From Bacillota bacterium (lineage in GTDB: Bacteria; Bacillota; Clostridia; Christensenellales; Aristaeellaceae): a stretch of 64,000 nt of DNA. The position numbers were made by a program, and so were the translations under genes. The DNA lies in NCBI GenBank assembly GCA_023421395.1, contig JAEZTL010000056.1, positions 44,053 through 108,052 on the forward strand, written 5' to 3'. The notes beneath the pieces were generated by a model, which saw nothing but the letters and a program-made list of their open reading frames with translations, was not told the DNA's origin and did no database searches. Of the stretch, positions 56,907 through 64,000 are shown one piece after another; positions within the stretch are counted from its first letter, which is position 1; every line of letters starts with the position of its first letter.

Positions 56907-58730
56907 CTACGCAAAGCCCTTCAGCCGCCGCGCCACATAGTGGGAATCCGCGCTGTAGAAGCTGAGGGGCTTGATCGTGCAGGCCACGGTGTTCAGGTAA
57001 TCCAGCCCGCCCTGCTGGATGATCATCACCTGGTTGCGCACGCTGTTGGTGTAGTACAGGAACATGGCCACATGCCCGTTCCGGATGAACATATCGCCGG
57101 GGCGAAGGTTCAGATAGCCGCCGCTCTTGGCCTTGGTGGCGACTGTCTTATAGGCCGAGGATATCTTCATGTCGTCGGACCTCAAGTACGAACGGGAGGT
57201 GCCCAGCCCCCACACGCTCATCGACACAAAGGAGGAGCAGTCGTTGCCCGGATAGTACCGGTCCTTAAGGTAGGCGTTGTAGTAGCTGTTGCCGGACTGC
57301 TTGACAAAATACCGCTTGCTCACCGCCTTGGCCACGTTGAAGGTGCGGTTATACTGGGTATATGGCAGCCCGTAATACACCACGTTTTTCAGATACCGCT
57401 TGTTGTGATCCGACCAGTAGAGCACCGCCCGGCTGCTCATCCACGGGATGCTGGCCATATCGAAGGCGCGCAGCAGGATCTTCTTGCGCGAGGTCGCCTC
57501 GGTGGAGGAGATCGCGCCGGTCAGGCGCAGCGCGTCCACCTGCCCGACGGCGTAATCCTTGACCGCCGCGATCTTGGCCAGGTTTTCCCGGATGCCGGAG
57601 ACGGCGGTAATCTGCTCCGGCAGCTCGCGGACCGGCGTCGCGTCCAGCACCACCACCCGCTGCTGGGCGGTTTTTTGGTCCGCCGTCACGGTGATGGTGG
57701 CGGTTCCCTGCGAATAGCCCGTCACCACGCCGTCCGACACATCCGCCACGGCGGGGTTGTCGCTCTCCCAGGTCACCGCCTGGGAGGCGGTGTCGGGCAG
57801 CACCCGGGCGAAGAAGGTCACCCGTCCCCCTTCCAGCAGCACGCTGTCGCCCGCGTCGATGACCACGCCTGTCACGGTCTTGGTGTCCACCACCTTGATC
57901 GTCCGGGTGGCGTAGACGGACGGGCGCACCTTCGAGCGCACGCGGATCCGGGCGGAGCCCACCTTCTTCGTCGTCACCAGGCCCTCTTGGTCCACGGTGG
58001 CCACCGACCGGTCGCTGGATGCCCAGGCCACCGAAGGGTTGGCGCTGGCGGGCGACACGGTATCGCTCAGCTGAAGGGTCTCGCCCCGCTCGATGGTCGT
58101 GGCCGAGGGCGGAATCGTGAGCCGCGTGGGCAGCGGCAGGTTTTTCACCCGCACCACGACGGAGCGGCGGATGGCGCCGTTGCGGGTGGAGACGGCGCGG
58201 ATGATCGCCGTGCCCGCCTTCCGCGCGGTGATGAGGCCGTCGGCGTTGACCTGCGCCACCGAACCCTTCGTGGTGGTAAAGGCAAGCGTCTGGATGGCGC
58301 TGTCCGGCGCCACCGTGGGCGTCAGCTGAAAAGTGCCGCCCACCCGCAGGTTCAGGCTGTAGGCGTTCAGCGAGATGGCGGAGGGCGACAGGCTGTCCGT
58401 CACCACCACGGTCGCCCGGGTCCAGGCGCTGCGCGTGGCGGGGCGCGCGCTGACGGTGGCGCGGCCGATGCGGTAGGCGGTGATCAGCCCCGCGGAGGAT
58501 ACCGACGCCACGGCCCGGTTGCTCGAGCTCCATACAATCTTCTGGCTGGCGCCCGAGGGCAGCACCACGCCGTTCAGCGGATGGGTATTTCCCGCGGCCA
58601 GATCGATCTCCACCAGCTTCGCGTCCAGCTCGACGCTCCGCTGGGAGACGGCCAGCGCGGTCCCGGGCAGCGCGACGAGGGCGATCATCGCGGCAAGGCA
58701 TAGGCTCAGCGCTCTCAGACATGTTCGCAT
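56907..58730 (-). CDS. Secreted wall protein with Ig-like (BIG2) repeats and a C-terminal NlpC/P60-like domain
   Basis: The 607-residue precursor begins with a signal peptide (MRTCLRALSLCLAAMIALVALPGTALA). Four bacterial Ig-like type 2 repeats follow (about 30-110, 115-200, 205-290, 292-375), each ending in the pattern VxWxSSxxxVAxVxxxGxVTxxxxGxAxI. After a linker, a C-terminal domain (about 430-607) has Cys498 in GNDCSSF and His553 in NGHVAMFLYY, the Cys/His pair of NlpC/P60 and amidase-like cysteine peptidases. It probably hydrolyses or binds peptidoglycan at the cell surface. The start follows AGGAGGGAAAGCCC. Confidence 0.85.
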   Translation of the reverse strand: MRTCLRALSLCLAAMIALVALPGTALAVSQRSVELDAKLVEIDLAAGNTHPLNGVVLPSGASQKIVWSSSNRAVASVSSAGLITAYRIGRATVSARPATRSAWTRATVVVTDSLSPSAISLNAYSLNLRVGGTFQLTPTVAPDSAIQTLAFTTTKGSVAQVNADGLITARKAGTAIIRAVSTRNGAIRRSVVVRVKNLPLPTRLTIPPSATTIERGETLQLSDTVSPASANPSVAWASSDRSVATVDQEGLVTTKKVGSARIRVRSKVRPSVYATRTIKVVDTKTVTGVVIDAGDSVLLEGGRVTFFARVLPDTASQAVTWESDNPAVADVSDGVVTGYSQGTATITVTADQKTAQQRVVVLDATPVRELPEQITAVSGIRENLAKIAAVKDYAVGQVDALRLTGAISSTEATSRKKILLRAFDMASIPWMSSRAVLYWSDHNKRYLKNVVYYGLPYTQYNRTFNVAKAVSKRYFVKQSGNSYYNAYLKDRYYPGNDCSSFVSMSVWGLGTSRSYLRSDDMKISSAYKTVATKAKSGGYLNLRPGDMFIRNGHVAMFLYYTNSVRNQVMIIQQGGLDYLNTVACTIKPLSFYSADSHYVARRLKGFA

Positions 58731-58897
58731 GGGCTTTCCCTCCTTGGTTGGTCGCGCGCGCCATGTCCCGCCGCGGGCGCGCAAGGCCCCGGCGAGTCAT
58801 GAACCGAAAAATCAGACGGCAAAGGGCAGCCCTTTCGGGCGGCGGGCGCGGGGAGCGCCCTCGATGATCAGCGTATGCAAATGTTTCCTTTTTTGTC

Positions 58898-58926
58898 ATT
58901 ATACCATGGGGATTTTTTCCGCGCAA
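58898..58926 (-). promoter_or_regulatory. Promoter of the Ig-like/NlpC-P60 gene
   Basis: On the minus strand TTGCGC (58926-58921) and TATAAT (58903-58898) are 17 bases apart. The leader of about 160 bases contains GC-rich stems but no riboswitch that I recognise. Confidence 0.7.
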
Positions 58927-59038
58927 GGCGGGGCTTTCCCGGCCGGGGCCGCGTCCGCGCCAAGAAAACCTCTCTATGCATGACCGCGCCGCCGTGCTAA
59001 GATGATGGCGGAATGATTCAGGCGGAAAGGGCGGTAAC

Positions 59039-60301
59039 ATGACGTTTTTTGAACCGGAATGGGAAAGCCTCTCCCGGCACGCGCTGCCCGGCTGGTACGA
59101 TGACTGCAAGCTGGGCATCTTCATTCACTGGGGGCTGTACTCGGTGCCCGCCTGGGCCGAAGTCACCTGGGAATTGGGCGGCGAGCCCTCCGCGGAGGCG
59201 TGGTTCCGCCACAATCCCTATGCGGAGTGGTACCAGAACACCATCCGCATCCCGGATTCCCCCGCGCGCAGGCGTCACGACGAGGTGTACGGGCGGGATT
59301 TCCCCTATGAACGCTTCGCGGAGGCGTTCACCTGCGAAAAGTGGGATCCCGCAGGGTGGGCGCGGCTCTTCCGCGAAGCGGGCGCGGGCTACGCGGTGCT
59401 GACCACCAAGCATCACGACGGCTTCTGCCTGTATCCGTCCAAGTACACCCCCTACAACGCGGGGAACCTGGGCCCGAAGCGGGACCTGATGGGCGAGCTC
59501 ACGGCGGCGGTCCGGGCCGAAGGCCTCAAGATGGGCGCATACTTCTCGGGCCTTCTGGACTGGACGACCTTTGACCGCCCCCGGACCCGCCACACCAACG
59601 CCGACGCCTACAACCGCACCGATGCCTTTGCGGACTACTCGTTCAACCAGGCGACGGAGCTGATCGACCGCTATGGGCCGGCCCTCCTCTGGAACGACAT
59701 CGGCTGGCCGGAGAAAGGCCGCGCGGACCTGCCCCGCCTCTTCGCCCACTACTACAACACCGTGCCCGACGGCGTGGTCGACGACCGGTGGGATGTGGCG
59801 CATTGCGATTTTACCACAGCGGAGTACCAAACCGGCAGGCGGTCTCTCGACAAAAAGTGGGAGATGTGCCGCGGGCTGGGGCTTTCTTTCGGGTACAACC
59901 GGAACGAGGGTGAGGAAACGGTCCTTTCCGGGCGGGATCTGGCGCGCCTTCTGGCCGAATACGTCAGCCAAAACGGGAACCTCCTCATCAACATCGGCCC
60001 CCGGGCGGACGGCACCATTCCGGAAATCCAGGCCGACCGGCTCCGGAAGCTGGGTGCGTGGCTGAAAGCGCACGGCGAGGCCATCTACAAAACCCGGCCC
60101 TGGATGGAAAGGCAGCGGGACGAGCTCCCCGGCGGCGCGACGGCCTTCTACACCCGCAAGGGGCGGGACCTCTACGCCGTCGTGGACGGGCTGGCCCCGG
60201 GCGCCCACGCCGTCCGCCTGCCGGTGGCGGACGCCTCGCTGCCGGTGGCGGTTCCGGACGAATACCCCGTCCACCTGCGGCTGAAGGATTTTTTCGCGTA
60301 A
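59039..60301 (+). CDS. GH29 alpha-L-fucosidase
   Basis: The 420-residue enzyme has family GH29 motifs in order: CKLGIFIHWGLYSVPAWAE (His30), the AEWYQN block, RLFREAGAGYAVLTTKHHDGFCLYPS (His125, His126), LKMGAYFSGLLDW and the nucleophile Asp220 in PALLWNDIGWP. There is no signal peptide, so it should act inside the cell on imported fucosylated oligosaccharides or glycosides. The C-terminal beta domain is short. GCGGAAAGGGCGG precedes the ATG. It stands alone and convergent to the PLP decarboxylase. Confidence 0.92.
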   Translation: MTFFEPEWESLSRHALPGWYDDCKLGIFIHWGLYSVPAWAEVTWELGGEPSAEAWFRHNPYAEWYQNTIRIPDSPARRRHDEVYGRDFPYERFAEAFTCEKWDPAGWARLFREAGAGYAVLTTKHHDGFCLYPSKYTPYNAGNLGPKRDLMGELTAAVRAEGLKMGAYFSGLLDWTTFDRPRTRHTNADAYNRTDAFADYSFNQATELIDRYGPALLWNDIGWPEKGRADLPRLFAHYYNTVPDGVVDDRWDVAHCDFTTAEYQTGRRSLDKKWEMCRGLGLSFGYNRNEGEETVLSGRDLARLLAEYVSQNGNLLINIGPRADGTIPEIQADRLRKLGAWLKAHGEAIYKTRPWMERQRDELPGGATAFYTRKGRDLYAVVDGLAPGAHAVRLPVADASLPVAVPDEYPVHLRLKDFFA

Positions 60302-60368
60302 GCGCCGACCCGAAAAAATCGGGTTTGGGCGAAGCTGCCGCCGAACGCGGCCGGAAGGCACCCCGGCG

Positions 60369-61769
60369 TTATTGCGCCCGGGCGGCGGCGCGGGCGTGAA
60401 CGAAAGCTTCCACGCACGACTCCACCGCCTCCGGCGTGGTCCGCCACGAGGACACGCTGATGCGGATCACGCGGCGGCCCCGCCACGACGCGCCGCCGCA
60501 CCACAGGACCCCGCCCTCCTGGATCCGCTTCAGCACGGCGCCGGTCTCTTCATCGGTGCCGCACCGGACCAGCACCTGGTTAAACGCCACCTCGTTTTCA
60601 ATCGAAAAACCGCGCTCCGACAGGCGCTCTGCGAAGTACGAAGCGTTCCGGCACAATTCGTCCACCAGTGCGCCGACGCCCGTACGGCCCAGGAATTTCA
60701 GCGTTGCCCAAAGCTCCACGCTCCGGGCGCGCCGGGACATTTCCGGCGTGTACAGCATGGGGTCCCGCTCTCCGCCGTACTGGATGTAGGAGCCGGAGGC
60801 GCGCATCGCGCGCGTCAGCGCCTCCCGGTCACGAACCAGCGCGATGCCCAGATCATAGGGTGCGTTCAGCGTCTTGTGGGCGTCCGCCGACCAGGAGTCC
60901 GCCCGCTCGAATCCGGCGATCAGCCCTTTTTTTGCTTCGGAAGCCGCAGCCCACAGCCCGAAGGCGCCGTCCACGTGAACCCACGCGCCCGCGCGCGCCG
61001 CCCGTGCGCACAGCGCCTCCATGGGGTCGAAGGCACCGCCGTTCACATTGCCCGCCTGCAGAATGAGCAGCGTGCGCCCGTCCAGCCCGGGCAGGCGATC
61101 CGGATCGATGCGCCCCTCGCCGTCGACGTCCGCCCAGATTATCTGGCGGCGGCCGATGCCCAGCAGCGACAGCGCCTTCACCACCGACGCGTGGGCCTGC
61201 TCGCCCAGCACGACGCGGATCTCCGGCGCGCCGAACAGCCCTTGCGCCAGCGCGTCCCAGCCCTGCCGGCGCATCAGCTCATCCCGCGCCGATGCCAGCG
61301 CAGACAGAATCGCGGTGGACGAGCCGCTCACAAATCCCGCGGCGGTCCCTTCCGGCAGGCCCAGAAGGTCCACGATCCACCGCTCGCACACGTCTTCCAG
61401 CTTTGCCGCCACCGGAGACATCACAAAAAGCGCGCTGTTCTGGTTCCACGCGTCGGCCAGCCACTTGGCGGCCACCGCCGCCGGAAAGCTTGCGCCGTTG
61501 ACAAACCCAAAATACCTGCCCCCGCTCTGCGCCACCGCCGCCTTGGACCCCACGGAATGCAGTGTCTCCAGCATCTCGAGGGGATCGGAAGGCGCGTCGC
61601 CCAGCGGTTCGTCAAAGGCGGCGAGCGCCGCAAGCGCCGCCCCGTCCGGGTATACCCGGCCTCGGTCCAGGCCATCCATGTATTCGCAGGCGCAGTTTTT
61701 CGCGCGCTCAAACAGCGCGCCGGACTCGTTCTGCGCCCGGATGCCCGCCCGGATCTCCTCAAATTCCAT
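60369..61769 (-). CDS. PLP-dependent group II amino acid decarboxylase
   Basis: The 466-residue fold-type I enzyme has GFVSGSSTAILSALASARDELM, His193 in GEQAHAS stacking on PLP, AGNVNGGAFDPM, Asp267 in WVHVDGAFGLW and the Schiff-base Lys299 in SADAHKTLNAPYDLGIAL. These match the group II (aromatic-L-amino-acid/glutamate) decarboxylases. The substrate cannot be told from the sequence; tryptophan, tyrosine, DOPA, aspartate or glutamate are options. It could also be a related carbon-carbon lyase. No amino acid antiporter is adjacent. The reading start at 61769 has GAGGCGATC upstream. Confidence 0.87.
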   Translation of the reverse strand: MEFEEIRAGIRAQNESGALFERAKNCACEYMDGLDRGRVYPDGAALAALAAFDEPLGDAPSDPLEMLETLHSVGSKAAVAQSGGRYFGFVNGASFPAAVAAKWLADAWNQNSALFVMSPVAAKLEDVCERWIVDLLGLPEGTAAGFVSGSSTAILSALASARDELMRRQGWDALAQGLFGAPEIRVVLGEQAHASVVKALSLLGIGRRQIIWADVDGEGRIDPDRLPGLDGRTLLILQAGNVNGGAFDPMEALCARAARAGAWVHVDGAFGLWAAASEAKKGLIAGFERADSWSADAHKTLNAPYDLGIALVRDREALTRAMRASGSYIQYGGERDPMLYTPEMSRRARSVELWATLKFLGRTGVGALVDELCRNASYFAERLSERGFSIENEVAFNQVLVRCGTDEETGAVLKRIQEGGVLWCGGASWRGRRVIRISVSSWRTTPEAVESCVEAFVHARAAARAQ

Positions 61770-61989
61770 GATGATCGCCTCTTTCCGCTTTTTGCCGCTA
61801 CGCAGCCAGTGTATCGCCGCCGTTCCCCCCTGTCAATCCTTGCCGGCCCGGTTTGCGCAAGCCGCCCCGCTGTCCGCCGCCGGCAGTTCCATCGAAACTT
61901 AACGCAATGCCCCGTTAATTTTTCGCGCCGGATGGGTTCCCCCTGGCAGTACGTTGGTTATGACTAACCGCATGAGTCGGAGGGTTCTC

Positions 61990-62364
61990 ATGCGCAAGGG
62001 TTCTGTCGCGGCTCTTGTTGTGCTGATGTGCGTGGCGCTGGGGATCGGTTCGGCGGCTCAGGCATCGGGCGACAGCGTGAAAATGCTGGACGCGCGGGAG
62101 ATTGCGCTGCCGGAAGGGAAAGAAGTGTTCGAGGGCGTTACGATGACCGACAAGTCCGACGGCACATACAGCTACAAAGTCGGCGATATGGCGGTCGAGA
62201 ACCGCGATCTTGCGCTGAAGGACACCCTGGTGTCCCTCAGCGATGAAGGCGAAATCGAACCCTTCCCCTTCGTGACCATCGACGAAAACAATCTGGACGC
62301 AACCGGCCCCGAGGGCAAGACCGCCCGTTTCGCGCGCCATGCGGAGGGCGAAAAAGCGGACTGA
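61990..62364 (+). CDS. Small secreted protein of unknown function
   Basis: The 124-residue precursor is read from an ATG with GGAGGG seven bases upstream; in-frame ATGs at 61954 and 61960 lack ribosome sites. MRKGSVAALVVLMCVALGIGSAAQA is a signal peptide with an AQA cleavage site. The mature part (about 98 residues) is acidic (SDGTYSYKVGDMAVENRDLALKDTLVSLSDEGEIEPFPFVTIDENN) with no known motif. It stands alone between two minus-strand genes, with hairpins behind it. Confidence 0.65.
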   Translation: MRKGSVAALVVLMCVALGIGSAAQASGDSVKMLDAREIALPEGKEVFEGVTMTDKSDGTYSYKVGDMAVENRDLALKDTLVSLSDEGEIEPFPFVTIDENNLDATGPEGKTARFARHAEGEKAD

Positions 62365-62430
62365 CAAAGCGCAAAGCCCGATGTGGCAGGATTCGGCCGG
62401 GCGGTCGGGCCCCGCCGCTTTATGTTCAAA

Positions 62431-62518
62431 GCCCGCAGTCTCCGGAGAACTCCGAAAAAAAGCGGGCCGGGTGATGCGATCCATCCAAACATTCTATCGC
62501 CGCCCGGGCGGATCTTTT
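62431..62518. terminator. Hairpins between the small secreted gene and the DUF4184-like gene
   Basis: 62431-62467 holds GCCCGC ... GCGGGC around CTCCGGAG and resembles the inverted dispersed element at 56703. 62500-62511 is CCGCCCGGGCGG followed by ATCTTTTT, a terminator for the plus-strand gene. Confidence 0.6.
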
Positions 62519-62556
62519 TGCCCTTGGAAAACTGATTTCCCTGGCAACGCTTGAAT

Positions 62557-63306
62557 TTATCGGGTTCCGCCCCTCCTTTTGATGACGGAGCACAGTTTCA
62601 ATGCCTCGGATAACGCCAGTAAACTGATGATTGCGGAATCAATGCATCGTACCACAAGGGCGCCGTATTGAGCGTCCGAAAGCGCGACGATGGCGTTCCA
62701 GATCATCAATGTGAGCAGCGCCACCGCGATGAACGCGCTCCAGAACACGGCCATTGGCCGCGAAGGCACAGGGTGCATCCTCTTTGTGGGCCGCTTGCGG
62801 CGCTCGAATAAAAACCACGTTATCGCGATCAGCCCGGCCAGCGTACTGCCATGCTGCAGAATTTTGTACACCGGAATGCCCATACCGTGGATTCTGATCG
62901 TTTCGTCCAGCATGGCCGCGCGCTTTACCATGGCGCCATCGGCATGCGTAAACGAATCCCACACGATATGCGAAAGGATGCCAATCAGCGCAGAGTAAAA
63001 AAACACAAGCGCGGCGTAGATTCCGTTGCGGAATTGCCGTTTTGGGGGTTGAAATGCATACGGAAGATATGTGCCGATGGCCGGCAATATCAAATGCCTG
63101 CCCACGAAATAAACCGCGACCACAAGCGGCAGATCGAACAGCATCATACCCGGCAGCGTGTGCCCATAAATCCCGTAGGGGCGGCCTCTTAAAAAATACT
63201 CAAAATCAGGCGCCATGGTGCCCAGAACCACGGCATCCATCCTGAGGCACTTTCGATACCGCAAAAACAGCATTGCGGCGGCCGGGTGTGCGAAGGTAAA
63301 AGGCAT
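62557..63306 (-). CDS. DUF4184-like integral membrane protein
   Basis: The 249-residue protein begins MPFTFAHPAAAMLFLRYRKCLRMDAVVLGTMAPDFEYFLRG, which matches the opening of the DUF4184 family (PFTFxHPA ... GSMAPDFEYF). It then has about five to six hydrophobic segments with ILSHIVWDSFTHADG, whose His and Asp residues recall the metal-dependent YdjM-like hydrolases. The function is unknown. An in-frame extension to 63354 is possible, but GGAGG sits before the ATG at 63306. It is less GC-rich than most neighbours. Confidence 0.82.
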   Translation of the reverse strand: MPFTFAHPAAAMLFLRYRKCLRMDAVVLGTMAPDFEYFLRGRPYGIYGHTLPGMMLFDLPLVVAVYFVGRHLILPAIGTYLPYAFQPPKRQFRNGIYAALVFFYSALIGILSHIVWDSFTHADGAMVKRAAMLDETIRIHGMGIPVYKILQHGSTLAGLIAITWFLFERRKRPTKRMHPVPSRPMAVFWSAFIAVALLTLMIWNAIVALSDAQYGALVVRCIDSAIISLLALSEALKLCSVIKRRGGTR

Positions 63307-63457
63307 CCCTTGCCGACCTCCATCTCTGTGGGCCATCGCCCCATTATAACACAAAGCCGCAAGTCCGCTGAAATCAGCATCGTACCCAGATCGGCAGCTT
63401 CCCCAAACCCCTGAGGGCGCGGTCTACGGAACGGACGCTAAAAGGAGGTGGCCCCGC

Positions 63458-63565
63458 ATGGGATCGCAAAACAAGCAAAAACATGTCCCTTGCCGCTGCA
63501 CAGGGATCATGTCTTGTCCGGCTTCTCAGGCGTGGATATGGCAGTATAGGCTCAACCATTCTTGA
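63458..63565 (+). CDS. Possible 35-residue Cys-containing peptide
   Basis: A perfect ribosome site AAAGGAGGTG lies eight bases before this ATG. The frame encodes 35 residues (MGSQNKQKHVPCRCTGIMSC..., three Cys in nine residues), then TGA. The strong site is the main evidence. The peptide matches nothing that I recognise and could be the start of a decayed longer gene. Confidence 0.3.
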   Translation: MGSQNKQKHVPCRCTGIMSCPASQAWIWQYRLNHS

Positions 63566-63867
63566 GAAAGCAAACGCACAGGCATGTCTATATTTGCGTT
63601 TTGTGTTGTTAACCATCTTCGGTGAACGGAAACTTATTTCATTATTCGGGATCGTAAAGATCATCTATCTTTTGCTCTAGTCGGTTTCGCTGCACTCCAA
63701 ACGCCTTCGATTTCGTTCAATCTGACAAAATCAGCATTCTGGGCCGTATTGCAACGAGTGTTATCCCAATTCCTTTTTTATGCGACACCCTGGCATACTC
63801 GTCTCGCTTCAAAATGAGGACTTCGCCCTCCTTGAAATCCTTTCCCAACACTACAAACACGAAGGAG
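63566..63867. other. Lower-GC stretch without a recognisable gene
   Basis: About 300 bases are markedly more AT-rich than the rest of the window. A minus-strand frame (about 63717-63870) reads SFVFVVLGKDFKEGEVLILKRDEYARVSHKKGIG, which looks protein-like but has no start of its own outside the adjoining fragment. It could be the 3' end of a broken gene. Nothing else is identifiable. Confidence 0.35.
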
Positions 63868-64000
63868 CGAGAAAACGGCACGGTCGTTCTCAAATTCTTC
63901 TTGCACATCTCCAAGGATTTCCAAAAGGAGAAACTGAAGGAGCGGCTGGAAAACCCGGAGAAGAACTGGAAGTTCTCCGAATCGGATTTGAAAGAGCGCA
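63868..64000 (+). pseudogene. Polyphosphate kinase 2 (PPK2) fragment lacking its N-terminal half
   Basis: The plus frame reads RENGTVVLKFFLHISKDFQKEKLKERLENPEKNWKFSESDLKER up to the window edge. This is the PPK2 segment that normally follows the Walker and lid regions (NGTxxLKFFLxxSKxEQ, PxKNWKFSxxDxxER). The sequence before ENGT has no PPK2 similarity in any frame, so the N-terminal half including Walker A is missing. It is either a truncated remnant or a rearrangement junction. The remainder lies outside the window. Confidence 0.6.

Noticed and set aside
58785..58897. Possible c-di-GMP riboswitch or other riboswitch (GGCAAAGGG and stems)
   Set aside because: The conserved core bases of the GEMM and ydaO classes are not present in the correct order on the transcribed strand. 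I see only GC-rich stems.
63374..63680. Frames of 65-96 residues on both strands at the right edge
   Set aside because: They overlap each other, have no ribosome site or recognisable motif, and the region looks decayed.

Overview
The window is GC-rich, with strong AGGAGG-type ribosome binding sites, many ATGA or TTGA stop/start overlaps and TTGACA/TATAAT-type promoters. Several proteins read like those of anaerobic Clostridia: a two-OB-fold SSB starting MENPNN, a short DtxR-type regulator, a YesM/YesN sensor pair, a glycyl radical enzyme and an archaeal-type phosphoglycerate mutase. I infer an uncultured or little-studied Clostridia lineage, possibly Christensenellales-like; this is not proven. 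No tRNA, rRNA, CRISPR array or insertion sequence was recognised.

Layout. 0-2.1 kb: a secreted protein cut by the window edge and a GH25 lysozyme. 2.2-8.7 kb (minus): the phosphate operon pstS-pstC-pstA-pstB-phoU-phoB-phoR, whose PstS appears circularly permuted. 8.9-9.3 kb: a small HD ppGpp-hydrolase-like protein. 9.4-19.2 kb: a sugar operon with a GH94 phosphorylase resembling chitobiose phosphorylase, a hexose-phosphate mutase, a YesM-like kinase, a binding protein, two permeases and an AraC-type response regulator. 19.3-26.7 kb: SSB, a degenerate SDR, a flavodoxin, a beta-CASP metallohydrolase, PepT, YhaM and ApgM. 26.9-29.6 kb: a metal block (DtxR-type regulator, P1B ATPase, ArsR) with a clear ArsR operator. 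29.7-32.6 kb: two GT4 glycosyltransferases and a YdcF-like protein.

32.7-38.4 kb (minus) is a compact four-gene unit: ROK regulator, glycyl radical activase, an unassigned glycyl radical enzyme with a C-Q-E active site, and an FGGY sugar kinase. 38.5-39.7 kb: alanine dehydrogenase. 39.9-45.3 kb (minus): a ribose-type ABC importer ending in a cupin glucose-6-phosphate isomerase, divergent from a zinc alcohol dehydrogenase. 46.9-48.0 kb: an ITPase-like protein and Tag glycosylase. 48.2-56.6 kb: a probable sugar-acid or polyol cluster (SMP-30 lactonase, FGGY kinase, D-2-hydroxyacid dehydrogenase, shikimate-dehydrogenase-like protein, phosphotriesterase-like protein, GntR regulator, and divergent glycerol dehydrogenase and KDPG aldolase). 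56.9-63.3 kb: an Ig-like/NlpC-P60 wall protein, a GH29 fucosidase, a PLP decarboxylase, a small secreted protein and a DUF4184-like membrane protein. The last 0.6 kb is visibly less GC-rich and ends in a polyphosphate kinase 2 fragment that lacks its N-terminal half.

Two themes cut across the window. Gene ends carry tandem perfect palindromes, and at least four contain diverged copies of one roughly 30-bp element. All three complete solute-binding proteins have signal peptides without a lipobox cysteine, and each is followed by a strong hairpin before the downstream permease.
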